A DNA stretch of 64,000 nt from Streptomyces iranensis. Its GTDB lineage: Bacteria > Actinomycetota > Actinomycetes > Streptomycetales > Streptomycetaceae. The position numbers and the translations under genes are program-made. The stretch spans positions 224,603-288,602 of the forward strand of contig NZ_JAGGLR010000017.1 of NCBI RefSeq assembly GCF_017874715.1, given 5' to 3'. Shown piece after piece: positions 1-7,985 of this stretch. The number at the start of each line of letters is the position of its first letter. The stretch's first letter is position 1. The notes beneath the pieces were generated by a model. That model did not search any database. It was given only the letters and a program-made list of their open reading frames with translations, and was not told where the DNA came from.

Positions 1-1
1 G

Positions 2-889
2 AACCGCCATCTGTGGTTCTGGATATTCGTCGGCCCGTTCGTGCTGGGGCTGACCCTCTTCACCTACGTCCCGCTGGCCTGGAGCGTCTACCTCAGCTTC
101 TTCGACGCGCACAACACCGTCTCGCCCACGGACTTCGTCGGCCTCGACAACTACACGGCGATGCTGGGCGACGACGCGTTCACCGGCAGCCTGGTGACCT
201 TCCTGGTCTTCACGGCGTTCATCGTCCCGGCCACCTACGCGCTCTCGCTCGCCCTCGCGCTGATGGTCAACCGGCTGCGCTGGGCGCAGGCGTTCTTCCG
301 GTCGGTGTTCTTCCTGCCGGTGGCGTGCTCGTATGTGGTGGCGGCGCTGATCTGGAAGATGTCGATCTTCAACGGGGTGCGCTTCGGGCTGGCCAACACC
401 GTGCTGGACTGGTTCGGCGCCGATCAGATCGCCTGGCTGTCGACCACGGACCCGCCCTGGTACTGGCTGGTCATCGTGACCGTACGGCTGTGGCTCCAGG
501 CGGGGTTCTACATGGTGCTGTTCCTGGCCGGGCTGCAGCGCATCTCCCCGCGGCTGTACGAGGCGGCGGCCGTGGACGGGGCGCGGCCCGGCTGGCAGGT
601 GTTCCGGCACATCACCTTTCCGCAGCTGCGGGCGACCTCGGTCGCGGTGGTGCTGCTGCTGGTGATCAACGCCTTCCAGGCGTTCGACGAGTTCTACAAC
701 CTGCTGGCGGACTCGCGCGGCTATCCGCCCTACGCCCGCCCGCCACTGGTCTACCTCTACTACACGGCGCTGGGCCAGGGGCAGAACCTGGGCCTGGGCA
801 GTGCGGGCGCGGTGATCCTGGCACTGATCATCGCCGTGGTGACGGTGGTGCAGGCCCGCTGGTTCGGCCTGGGCCGGAAGGAGGACTGA
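2..889 (+). CDS. Sugar ABC transporter permease, MalF-like (5' truncated by window edge)
   Basis: An inner-membrane permease subunit of a carbohydrate ABC importer (MalF/UgpA type, binding-protein-dependent). The reading frame is open from base 2, so the true start lies outside the window; the internal GTG at 41 is unlikely to be the start because the hydrophobic first helix already begins upstream of it. About six membrane segments are visible. The cytoplasmic loop that docks on the ATPase carries the EAA motif near residue 187 (EAAAVDGARPG, followed by ITFP). The gene overlaps the next permease by one base, the usual malF-malG order. Sugar specificity cannot be read from permeases, and no ATPase is in view. 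The substrate-binding protein is presumably upstream, outside the window. Confidence 0.9.
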   Translation, partial: NRHLWFWIFVGPFVLGLTLFTYVPLAWSVYLSFFDAHNTVSPTDFVGLDNYTAMLGDDAFTGSLVTFLVFTAFIVPATYALSLALALMVNRLRWAQAFFRSVFFLPVACSYVVAALIWKMSIFNGVRFGLANTVLDWFGADQIAWLSTTDPPWYWLVIVTVRLWLQAGFYMVLFLAGLQRISPRLYEAAAVDGARPGWQVFRHITFPQLRATSVAVVLLLVINAFQAFDEFYNLLADSRGYPPYARPPLVYLYYTALGQGQNLGLGSAGAVILALIIAVVTVVQARWFGLGRKED

Positions 890-1800
890 TGCCCACTCCC
901 CCGAAGCCGCGCGATGCCCGGCGCCGGAACACGCGCGACGTCCGGCGCCGGAACACGCGCGACGTCCGGGACGCCCTCGTCGGCGTGGGGCGCGCCGTGC
1001 GGCTGGTGCTGCTGCTCGCGCTCGCGCTGGTCTTCCTGATCCCGTTCTATCTGCTGGTGCGCAACGGTCTGTCGAGCGAGGCGGACATCACCTCGCCGGG
1101 GTGGACGTTCTTCCCGGGCGAGCTGCACTGGTCCAACGTCAGCGAGTTGTTCGACGACCCCAATGTGCCGATGGCGCACGCGCTGCTCAACTCCTCGCTG
1201 ATCGCGGTCCTCACCACGGTGGGCACGCTGCTGCTGGCCTCGCTCGCCGGGTACGGCCTGGCGCGCATCCCGTACGCCTACGCCAATGTGGTCTTCTACT
1301 GGATCCTGGGCACCTTGATGGTCCCGGCGGCGGTCACCTTCGTGCCCAGCTTCGTGCTGGTCAGCTCGCTCGGCTGGGTGTCCACGCTGCGCGGTCTGGT
1401 GGTGCCCACGCTGTTCAGCGCGGTCGCGGCGTTCATCTTCCGCCAGTACTTCCTGGGCTTTCCCCGGGAGCTGGAGGACGCGGCGCGGGTGGACGGGCTG
1501 GGTTACTGGCGTACGTACTGGCGGGTCGTGGTGCCGAACTCCCGGCCGGTCTTCGCGGCGGTGGGCACGATCGTCTTCATCGGCGCCTGGAACTCCTTCC
1601 TGTGGCCGCTGGTCATCGGGCAGGACCGGGACGCGTGGACGGTACAGGTGGCGCTGTCGACGTTCACCACCGCCCAGACCGTCAACCTCCATGAGCTGTT
1701 CGTGGCGGCGGCGGTGTCGATCGTGCCGCTGCTGGTGGTCTTCCTCGTGCTCCAGCGCTATATCGTCGTGGGCGTCGAGCGCACGGGCATCGACGACTGA
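889..1800 (+). CDS. Sugar ABC transporter permease, MalG-like
   Basis: The second permease of the same importer, 303 aa, with six predicted helices and an EAA loop near residue 195 (EDAARVDGLGYW). The ATG at 889 overlaps the upstream stop codon and follows a GGAAGGAGG ribosome site inside the preceding gene, which supports it over any longer reading. The N-terminal cytosolic extension (residues 5-30) is basic and contains a tandem duplication of eight residues (RRRNTRDV), encoded by an exact 24-bp DNA duplication around 918-965, so this extension is probably recent and not structurally important. The gene stops 10 bp from the convergent GntR regulator, which may control the importer. Confidence 0.9.
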   Translation: MPTPPKPRDARRRNTRDVRRRNTRDVRDALVGVGRAVRLVLLLALALVFLIPFYLLVRNGLSSEADITSPGWTFFPGELHWSNVSELFDDPNVPMAHALLNSSLIAVLTTVGTLLLASLAGYGLARIPYAYANVVFYWILGTLMVPAAVTFVPSFVLVSSLGWVSTLRGLVVPTLFSAVAAFIFRQYFLGFPRELEDAARVDGLGYWRTYWRVVVPNSRPVFAAVGTIVFIGAWNSFLWPLVIGQDRDAWTVQVALSTFTTAQTVNLHELFVAAAVSIVPLLVVFLVLQRYIVVGVERTGIDD

Positions 1801-1810
1801 GGCCGGTGGC

Positions 1811-2512
1811 TCATCCGGCGGCCGGGCCGTCGTCCGGCAGCGGGGCGTACCGCCGCAGCCAGACCTCCGTCTGGGACAGATGCGCGGTGGCGGCCGCGGC
1901 GGCGGCCGCCGGATCGCGGGTGGCCATGGCGTTGATCAGCGCCTCATGGCCGAGGTCGCTGGCCAGCCGGATGGTGTCGGCCTCGGCGGCGCCGTAGATG
2001 CTGTAGTGGCTGCCCCGGGCGCGCAACACATCGATCAGGGCGGCCAGCGCCTCGTTGCCGCTCGCCTCGCAGAGGGTGGAGTGGAACTCCCGGTCCAGCT
2101 CGTGCCGTTCCGTCTCGTCCTCGCAGACGGCCAGCCGCTTCTGCACCTCGCGCAGCCGGGCGACCGCCCGCTCGTCGGCGCGGGCGGCGGCCAGCGCGGC
2201 GGCCTGGGCCTCCAGGGGGCGGCGGACGTCGAACAGCTCCAGCAGCCCGTCGAGCGACAGGACGTCCACGGTGGCGGCGAACCCGGCCAGCATCTGCCCG
2301 GGGCGCAGCGCCGATACGAAGGTGCCGGAGCCGTGGCGGGACTCCAGCAGCCCGAGGGCGGCGAGGGAGCGCACCGCCTCGCGCAGCGATCCGCGTGAGA
2401 CGCCGAGCCGCGCGCAGAGCTCGGGCTCGGCGGGAAGCTGTTGTCCGGGCGCCAGTTCACCCTTGGCGATCATGGCGCGGAGCCCGTCCGCCGCCTCGTC
2501 GGTCGCGGTCAT
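1811..2512 (-). CDS. GntR/FadR-family transcriptional regulator
   Basis: A 233-aa repressor-type protein. Residues 1-70 form the winged helix typical of GntR proteins (recognition region RLGVSRGSLREAVRSL). The rest is an all-helical FCD ligand-binding domain with the usual acidic/His metal-site positions (DREFHSTL near 145, then a later His in LGHEALI). FCD regulators commonly sense small organic acids or sugar acids. It is divergent from the PLP enzyme at 2693 and convergent with the sugar permeases; a perfect inverted repeat in the 180-bp divergent gap (2544-2558) is the likely operator. Whether the enzyme, the transporter or both are targets cannot be decided here. Confidence 0.9.
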   Translation of the reverse strand: MTATDEAADGLRAMIAKGELAPGQQLPAEPELCARLGVSRGSLREAVRSLAALGLLESRHGSGTFVSALRPGQMLAGFAATVDVLSLDGLLELFDVRRPLEAQAAALAAARADERAVARLREVQKRLAVCEDETERHELDREFHSTLCEASGNEALAALIDVLRARGSHYSIYGAAEADTIRLASDLGHEALINAMATRDPAAAAAAATAHLSQTEVWLRRYAPLPDDGPAAG

Positions 2513-2543
2513 CCCGCCACCCCTTCCTGACCAGCTCCGGCCA

Positions 2544-2558
2544 AGTCATTAGATGACT
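2544..2558. promoter_or_regulatory. Candidate GntR operator (inverted repeat)
   Basis: Perfect palindrome with arms AGTCAT and ATGACT around a 3-bp centre, lying between the divergent GntR regulator and the PLP enzyme. Another AGTCAT half-site occurs at 2651-2656, shortly before the enzyme's ribosome site. Position and symmetry fit a dimeric FCD regulator. Confidence 0.5.
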
Positions 2559-2692
2559 CCATACTACCGGTCGGCTTCGTTACCCCCAATTTACGTCGAG
2601 CCCCTGTTCAGAATGGTCTCACCCCTCTACCGTTCCCGGGAGCTCGGAGAAGTCATCGGACAACCAAGTCAACCAGAACGAGGAAGGGACCC

Positions 2693-3838
2693 ATGACCAC
2701 CCCGTCGTCGCACTGGACGCTCGATCCCTCGGTCGTCCATCTCAACCACGGCTCGTTCGGCGCCGTGCCGCGCACCGTCCAGGAGGTCCAGCGGGCGCTG
2801 CGCGAGGAGATGGAGACCAACCCGGACGCGTGGTTCCGGGAGCTGCCCGAGCGGGTCGGGCAGGCGCGCGCCGCCGTGGCGCGGTTCCTGCGGGTCCCGG
2901 CGGACCACACCGCCCTGGTGGCCAACGCCAGCGCCGGGGTGAGCACCGTCCTGGGCTGCCTGCCGCTGCCGCCCGGCGCCGAGGTGCTGTTGACCGACCA
3001 CACCTACGGCGCGGTGGCGATGGGCACGGCGCGGGCCGCCGAGCGGGCCGGCGCCCGGGTGCGGACGCTGCACATTCCGCTGGAGGCGACCGCCGAGGAG
3101 ATCGCGGCCGTCTTCGCGGGGGCGCTGAGCGAGGCCACCGCGCTGGTGGTCGTGGACCAGATCACCTCGGCCACCGCCCGGCTGTTCCCCATGGCGGAGA
3201 TCAGCCGGCTCGCCCACGCCGCCGGGGCGAAGGTCCTGGTCGACGGCGCCCACGCGCCCGGCATGCTGGCCGATCCGGTCGGCCTGGCCGGAGCCGCCGA
3301 CTTCTGGGTGGGCAATCTGCACAAGTGGTGCTGTGCGCCGCGCGGTACGGCGGCGCTGATCGCGCGCGGGCCCGACGCCCAGGACCTGTGGCCGCTCACC
3401 GACTCCTGGGGCGCTCCGGAGCCGTTCCCGCAACGTTTCGACGCCCAGGGCACCTCGGACTTCACCGCCTGGCTCGCGGCGCCGCGCTCGCTGGAGTTCA
3501 TCGAGGAGACGTACGGCTGGGACGCCGCCCGCGTCCGGATGACCAAGCTGGCCGAGGTGGCCCAGGGGCTGCTGGCCGACGCCCTGGACGCGGACCTGAC
3601 CGCCGTCGGCGGCAGCGAGGCCCCGGCGATGCGGCTGATCCCGCTGCCCGCCGGGCTCGCCACCGACCACGAGGCCTCGCATGTGCTGCAGCGCCGGATC
3701 GCGGCCGACACCGGCTGCGAGACCGCGATCACCTCCTGGGGCGGACGGGGCTTCCTGCGGCTCTCGGCCCATCTCTACAACACCGTCCCCGACTACGAGC
3801 GACTGGCCGAGCACCTCCCCGGGGTGCTCAGGGCCTGA
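2693..3838 (+). CDS. Class V aminotransferase-fold PLP enzyme (CefD/isopenicillin-N-epimerase-like)
   Basis: A 381-aa fold-type I pyridoxal-phosphate enzyme. It opens with the class V signature (LNHGSFGAVPRTV near 17), has the phosphate-binding region (ANASAGVSTV near 75), an Asp that contacts the PLP nitrogen (LVDGAHAPG near 183), and the Schiff-base lysine in NLHKW (K211). Overall it resembles the isopenicillin-N epimerase / cysteine desulfurase-like subgroup common in actinomycetes. That subgroup includes epimerases, C-S lyases and enzymes of unknown substrate, so no reaction is assigned. The ATG at 2693 follows a good ribosome site (GAGGAAGGG). It is divergent from the GntR gene, the probable regulator. 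Confidence 0.85.
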   Translation: MTTPSSHWTLDPSVVHLNHGSFGAVPRTVQEVQRALREEMETNPDAWFRELPERVGQARAAVARFLRVPADHTALVANASAGVSTVLGCLPLPPGAEVLLTDHTYGAVAMGTARAAERAGARVRTLHIPLEATAEEIAAVFAGALSEATALVVVDQITSATARLFPMAEISRLAHAAGAKVLVDGAHAPGMLADPVGLAGAADFWVGNLHKWCCAPRGTAALIARGPDAQDLWPLTDSWGAPEPFPQRFDAQGTSDFTAWLAAPRSLEFIEETYGWDAARVRMTKLAEVAQGLLADALDADLTAVGGSEAPAMRLIPLPAGLATDHEASHVLQRRIAADTGCETAITSWGGRGFLRLSAHLYNTVPDYERLAEHLPGVLRA

Positions 3839-3870
3839 GCGGCCTCAATGAAGTCCGGTGCGGTTCGGGT

Positions 3871-3887
3871 GCGCCCCGAAGGGGCGC
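3871..3887 (+). terminator. Hairpin after the PLP enzyme
   Basis: Perfect stem GCGCCCC / GGGGCGC with a GAA loop, 32 bp after the stop codon. The surrounding text (CGCGGGGCTGTGTCGAT) matches a repeat type dispersed in Streptomyces intergenic regions (from memory). No T-tract, as is usual in this genus. Confidence 0.6.
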
Positions 3888-3959
3888 GGGGCTGTGTCGA
3901 TGTGCGACATCGGCGTCACCATCGGCGCGGTCGCCACCGCCCTGGTGGCGCTGTGCTAC

Positions 3960-4110
3960 GTGACTCCACCCACGCGTAACCGCGCGGGCTTCCTGGACCG
4001 CCGGCTAAGCAGCGTCGCAGAGGGCCAGCCCGGCCCTGTCGAGGACGTTCGTCGCTCCGACGTGGTCCGCGTGCGCGGTGAAGCCGCACGCCGTGCATGC
4101 GAACTTCGCT
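3960..4110 (-). ncRNA. Predicted omega-RNA (reRNA) at the right end of the tnpB element
   Basis: In IS605-family elements TnpB is an RNA-guided nuclease whose guide RNA overlaps the 3' end of tnpB and ends at the right-end boundary; the guide is the flanking host sequence. Here the tnpB 3' end (4005), the right-end hairpin (3969-3988) and the boundary near 3960 have that order. The native guide would then be read on the minus strand from about 3959 down to 3940. The 5' limit given is arbitrary and no transcription evidence exists. Confidence 0.35.
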
Positions 4111-5227
4111 TGGGTGACGCGGTTCTCCTTCGCGACATGCCCGCAGCCTCCGAGGCCGGGCGGGCACGTACGGGAGGTGTTGCGCGCGTCCACCGCGACC
4201 ACGAGGCGACCGGCACTCTCAGCCTTGTTCGCCAGGATCGTCAGGAACTGCGCCCAACCCGCGTCGAGGATGCTGCGGTTCAAGCCCGCCTTGGCCGCGG
4301 CCCCATTCGGCAGGAAGGTGCCGGGCGCGTCGGGGTCGGGCTTGGGTTGGGGGGCGCGGGTCATACCCGCCGTTTTCAGCTTCTCGTGGGCGATCACGTC
4401 GTGGTCCCGCACGAGGGTGAGCGCGGTCTTGTGCGCGTGGTCCAGGCGCTGGCGCCGGATCCTCGCGTACAGCTTCGCCACGCGGCGGACGGCGGCCCTG
4501 TGCGCCTTGGTGCGCCGCCGGGTGCGCTTGGGGAACGTCGCCAGGTGCCGCTGCGCTTCGGCGAGTTCGTCGGCGGCCTGGTCGAGGAAGCGGGGGCGTG
4601 CGATGTGTGCGCCGTCGGAGGTGGTCAAAAAGTGCGTGGTACCCATGTCGATCCCGACGACTGCGCCCGTGGCGGGTAGGGGTTCGGCTGGTACGTCGTC
4701 GCAGGAGAGGACGGCGTACCAGCGGTTCCCCTCCCGTTTCACCGAGATGGTCTTGACCCGGCCGCGTACGGGCCGGTGTTGGTGGACGCGGACGTGACCG
4801 ATGCCCTGGAGGCGTATGCGGGTCTGTGGGTCGTGGGGGGGGTGGAGTCCCAGCGGCACCCGTCCCCGTCCTCGGGGAAGGTCACCGTGTCGAAGTGGCC
4901 GACGCCCTTGAACCTGGGGTATCCCGGCTTCTGACCGGCCTTGACGCGGCGGAAGAACGCTTGGAACGCCTTGTCCAGGCGGCGCAGGGTGGCCTGCTGG
5001 GAGGAGAACGACCAGCGGCCTTGACGCTCGGGGTCGAACGCCCGGATCTCCTTGAGCTGGGCCGACTGATCGCCGTACTTGATACTCGTCCTGGAGGCGT
5101 GCCGGTAGGCATCGCGGCGTTCCTGCAGGGCTCCGTTGTACAGCGAGCAGTGATCCCGCAGCATCTCGCCCAGCGCGACCGCCTGACGGGCCGTAGGGCG
5201 CAGCAGGAACTTGTACACACGCAACAA
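4005..5227 (-). pseudogene. tnpB: RNA-guided nuclease TnpB, frameshifted
   Basis: The N-terminal third (start 5227, MLRVYKFLLRPTARQ) carries the TnpB helix-turn-helix/WED-like region with the typical GYPRFKG motif. The RuvC-like nuclease part (GIDMGTTHF, AHEKLKTAGM, then a C-x-x-C zinc region ending ADHVGATNVL) lies in another frame. The frames meet around 4830-4850, where the plus strand has a run of eight Gs (4835-4842); one inserted or missing G there would break the gene. All three acidic RuvC positions seem present, so if the frameshift is a sequencing error this is an intact protein of about 407 aa. If real, the gene is dead or needs slippage at the homopolymer. Confidence 0.8.
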
Positions 5228-5416
5228 AACGCAGCCCGCCCCCCCTCACCCGTTTCCCCAGGTCAACGCAGATATGGTCACTCTACCGGCCGCCGCTGAC
5301 AACGCAGTGGACTCCACCGCTACGCGGCTCCGGCCCAAGGATTCGACGCTCCCTCGGCTAAAGCCGTGGGTCCCCCGGAAGAAGGTCTGATGGAGTTCGC
5401 CAGGGGCCGGAAAGCC

Positions 5417-6508
5417 TCATCCGCGCCCTGACGGGCCCCGTCCGCTCGTGGCGACCGGCGGCAGCGCCGCCGGTACCCCGAAGACGCGCTCCCCCGGCGC
5501 CCCGCCCCGCAGCAGCGCCGCCCCCAGCGGGGTCAGCGTGTGCAGGACCGCGCTGCCCTGGCGCAGGGTGTGCACCAGGCCCGCCTCGCGCAGCACACTG
5601 GCGTGCTGGCTGGCCGAGGCCAGCGATACGCCCACTCTGCGGGCGAGTTCACTGGTCGTACAGCCGCCGCCGACCTCCAGCAGCACCGCGGAGCGGGTCT
5701 GCCCGACCAGCTTGCCGAGCCTCTGGGCGGACCCGGACCTGGAACCGGGACCGGACCCCGACGCGACGGCGGGTCGCTGCTCGGGGCGGGACATCGGACC
5801 GCACCGGGCGTGTTCGACGGGGTAGACCAGAACGGGCGTCAGATCCGGATTCCGGAAGGTCACCGGCGTCCCCCGGCAGAAGAACGACGGCAGCAGCAGC
5901 ACCCCCCGCCCCCGCAGCCACAGATCGCGGTCCACCGGATAGTCGACCTCCAGCACGGGCGCCCGCCACCGCATCGTCGGCGGCAGCGAGGCCAGCAGCC
6001 CATCGGCGCCCCCGTCCAGCAGGGCGCGGCCCCGGGCCACCCGGTCGGCCTCGATCCGGGCCTGGATATGCGGCCAGTACGGGGCGACGGCGGCCTGGTG
6101 GTAGGCGCGCAGCGTGCTGATCAGCCGGTCCAGCGATCTTCGCTCGCCCTGCGCCAGACCCCGTATCCACCCCGGGAGCGCCCGAGCCGCCGGAAGCCCG
6201 GCCAGCTCCGCGTGCAAGCGCTCACCCGAGATGGCGCGCAGCGCGGACATCGCGGCATCGCAACCGATTACCCCTTCGGCGGGTGTCAGGAAGTCCGGGA
6301 AATAGCCGCGCGACGGAATGAGCGGCGCAAGCAGCCGCGCTTCGCCGTTGAGTCGGTTTCGCGCCTCGGAACGCCATTTCCCGTATACGGTCTCCGCCCG
6401 GTTCTCCCGCAACCTATGGAAACTTAAAACGGTTTCCCAGAGCGCGTCCGGGCGGACCGCCATCCGCAGCCGGGCCAGATCGAGTTCACTGAAATGAACA
6501 CGGAGCAC
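5417..6508 (-). CDS. ArsR-type winged-helix regulator with N-terminal DUF5937-like domain
   Basis: A 363-aa protein. Residues 1-230 form a helical domain with WIRGL, PYWPHIQARIEAD and FFCRGTPVTF landmarks, like the actinobacterial DUF5937 regulators (recognised from memory, not searched). A Ser/Gly/Arg-rich linker follows (around 245-262). The C-terminal winged helix of ArsR type is clear at about 265-335 (TTSELARRVGVSLASASQHASVLREAGLV, read as TSELARRVGVS then SQHASVLREAGLV). No metal-binding Cys cluster is seen, so metal sensing is not expected. The gene stands alone between the insertion element and a gene-free 417-bp stretch; its target is unknown. Confidence 0.8.
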   Translation of the reverse strand: MLRVHFSELDLARLRMAVRPDALWETVLSFHRLRENRAETVYGKWRSEARNRLNGEARLLAPLIPSRGYFPDFLTPAEGVIGCDAAMSALRAISGERLHAELAGLPAARALPGWIRGLAQGERRSLDRLISTLRAYHQAAVAPYWPHIQARIEADRVARGRALLDGGADGLLASLPPTMRWRAPVLEVDYPVDRDLWLRGRGVLLLPSFFCRGTPVTFRNPDLTPVLVYPVEHARCGPMSRPEQRPAVASGSGPGSRSGSAQRLGKLVGQTRSAVLLEVGGGCTTSELARRVGVSLASASQHASVLREAGLVHTLRQGSAVLHTLTPLGAALLRGGAPGERVFGVPAALPPVATSGRGPSGRG

Positions 6509-6925
6509 CAGACCCCCACACGTGACATTGCGATCGCCCCCCGATCACCGATGAGTATGCACGCTGGCACGGTCAGTCACCACGCCCTTTTAGCCAGATG
6601 TGAAACGGGGAGCGGCCCGGAGCCCGGAAGAGGAAAGCTGTTCCCCAGGAAAACCGGGGGCCACCGGGAAAAACTTCCGAGGGCCGTCCGGAATTCAACA
6701 GGCGGTGCTCAGAGCCAGTTTGCTCGTTCCCGTGGGGGGTGACGAGTACGTTACGGCGACTGGGCACTTGTGTTGCCGCACGTAGCCGATGCGCGCGGCA
6801 ACAGCTCCCGTGGGGGGAGTGAGAGGGGGCGGCACCTCCGCACAAGGTGCCGCCCCCTTTGAGATCCGGAGGTCCCGGGCCGCGACGTCGGCCCCGGACG
6901 TGCCGCGGCGCCGCCCTCGTCATGG
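6509..6925. other. Gene-free interval, 417 bp
   Basis: Holds the promoter region of the minus-strand ArsR-type gene at its left edge and, at its right, the first copy of a 48-bp hairpin repeat that lies just downstream of the LysR gene. Short open frames on both strands have no ribosome site or recognisable product. I see no RNA gene. Confidence 0.6.
6824..6871. terminator. Hairpin terminator, copy 1 of an exact 48-bp direct repeat
   Basis: A strong stem-loop (arms GGGGGCGGCACCT and AGGTGCCGCCCCC) followed on the plus strand by TTT. It sits 54 bp beyond the stop of the minus-strand LysR gene. The whole 48-bp sequence recurs exactly and in the same orientation at 10687-10734. Confidence 0.8.
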
Positions 6926-7870
6926 TCAGGAGGGCAGCCGACGACCGGCGCCCCCGCCCTCGCCCGCCTCCAGCTGCCAGGCCGCCGGGCGGACATGGGC
7001 GGTGGCGAATTCTTCGAGGCAGGCGACGAAGGACGCGATCGCGGGGGCCGCGTAGTGCTGAGTGGACCAGCAGGCGTGCAGGGCAAGCCGTAGCGGGCTT
7101 CCGTCGGAGGCGGTGATCAGCACCGGATAGGCGGAGAAATGCGGCAGATCCGTGACGACGCCGACGCCGGATCCGGCGGCGGCGAGGGCCTGGATCATCC
7201 GCGCGGTGGAGCTCTCCTCCACATGCGAGAAGGCCAGACCCGCCGCCACGACCGCCTGGTCGAGTACGGCCCTGGCCGGGTGCTCGCCGGTCAGCAGCAC
7301 GAGTGGTTCCCGGACCAGCTCGGCGAGCTCGACGCTTCCGCGGCGCCGGACGGCCCAGGGGTGGGTGGCGGCGACATAGGCGCGCAGTGGGACATCCGTC
7401 AGTGGCTGCCAGCTCAGCCCATGGGCGGCCGGCGCGGTCGCGGCGACGCCGAGGTCGGCCCCCTCGGCAACCGTGTGGGGCACCTGCTGTGCGGGCACTT
7501 CCCGGATCGAGACAAACGGGTCGGTGGGCGACAACCGGGCCACGAAGGGCGCGACCACTTCGTGAATCGTGGTTTCCGCGGCGGCCACGACCACGCGACG
7601 CAGCCCGCCGTGCGCCATGTGGTGCGCCACCGACTCGATCTGGTCGGCGCGGCTGACCAGGTCCGTCGCGCTGTCGATGAGCTGCCGGCCGGCACTGGTC
7701 AGCCGCAGGCGCGGGCCGGAGCGGTCGAACAGTACGACCCCCAACTCGGCCTCCAGATGGCGTAGTTGCCGGGAAAGCGCGGGTTGGGCGAGATGGAGCC
7801 GCTCGGCCGCCGCGGTGACGGTACCGGCGCGGACGACGGCCAGGAAGTACCGCAGGCGCTTGATCTCCAT
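6926..7870 (-). CDS. LysR-family transcriptional regulator
   Basis: A 314-aa LysR protein. The N-terminal helix-turn-helix is canonical (MEIKRLRYFLAVVRAGTV, then RLHLAQPALSRQLRHLE) and is followed by a periplasmic-binding-protein-like effector domain from about residue 90. The open frame extends 19 codons further upstream, but the start at 7870 is chosen because LysR proteins begin with this exact motif and the upstream palindrome would otherwise be coding. It is divergent from the hydrolase/permease pair at 7986-10633, the classical LysR arrangement, and probably activates it in response to the hydrolase substrate or product. Confidence 0.92.
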   Translation of the reverse strand: MEIKRLRYFLAVVRAGTVTAAAERLHLAQPALSRQLRHLEAELGVVLFDRSGPRLRLTSAGRQLIDSATDLVSRADQIESVAHHMAHGGLRRVVVAAAETTIHEVVAPFVARLSPTDPFVSIREVPAQQVPHTVAEGADLGVAATAPAAHGLSWQPLTDVPLRAYVAATHPWAVRRRGSVELAELVREPLVLLTGEHPARAVLDQAVVAAGLAFSHVEESSTARMIQALAAAGSGVGVVTDLPHFSAYPVLITASDGSPLRLALHACWSTQHYAAPAIASFVACLEEFATAHVRPAAWQLEAGEGGGAGRRLPS

Positions 7871-7878
7871 CGCGGCAT

Positions 7879-7895
7879 CATGCCATATCGGCATG
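7879..7895. promoter_or_regulatory. Candidate LysR binding site
   Basis: Perfect inverted repeat CATGCC / GGCATG with a 5-bp centre, 8 bp upstream of the LysR start and about 90 bp upstream of the divergent hydrolase. It contains the T-N11-A core expected for LysR regulators. Confidence 0.5.
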
Positions 7896-7985
7896 GGAAC
7901 CCCGGCATTTTTGGTATTAGACAGCATGCTTCGAGCTCAAGACGATGGAGACCCCTCACCGTCGACTCCCCCGGAGCGTCCGCCC

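Larger units (their letters stand above)
3960..5372 (-). mobile_element. IS200/IS605-superfamily tnpB-only element (IS1341-type)
   Basis: A minus-strand insertion element containing only a tnpB-like gene; no Y1 transposase (tnpA) is present, so it would depend on one in trans. The downstream (right) end has an imperfect subterminal hairpin at 3969-3988 (CCCACGCG / CGCGCGGG) followed outward on the minus strand by GGGTGGAGTCAC, the form I recognise as typical for actinomycete tnpB elements; the edge is put at about 3960. The left end has a matching hairpin at 5351-5370 (arms CCCTCGGCT and AGCCGTGGG with an AA loop). A related motif, ACTCCACC, occurs at both ends (3963 and 5312). Exact left boundary uncertain by some tens of bases. 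Confidence 0.75.

Noticed and set aside
1..1800. A single 595-aa fused permease reading through both genes
   Set aside because: The first 290 codons of that frame are a shadow of the MalF-like gene; the real second gene starts at 889.
3858..4679. Plus-strand frame across the tnpB element
   Set aside because: Antisense to tnpB; peptide without features beyond one short hydrophobic stretch.
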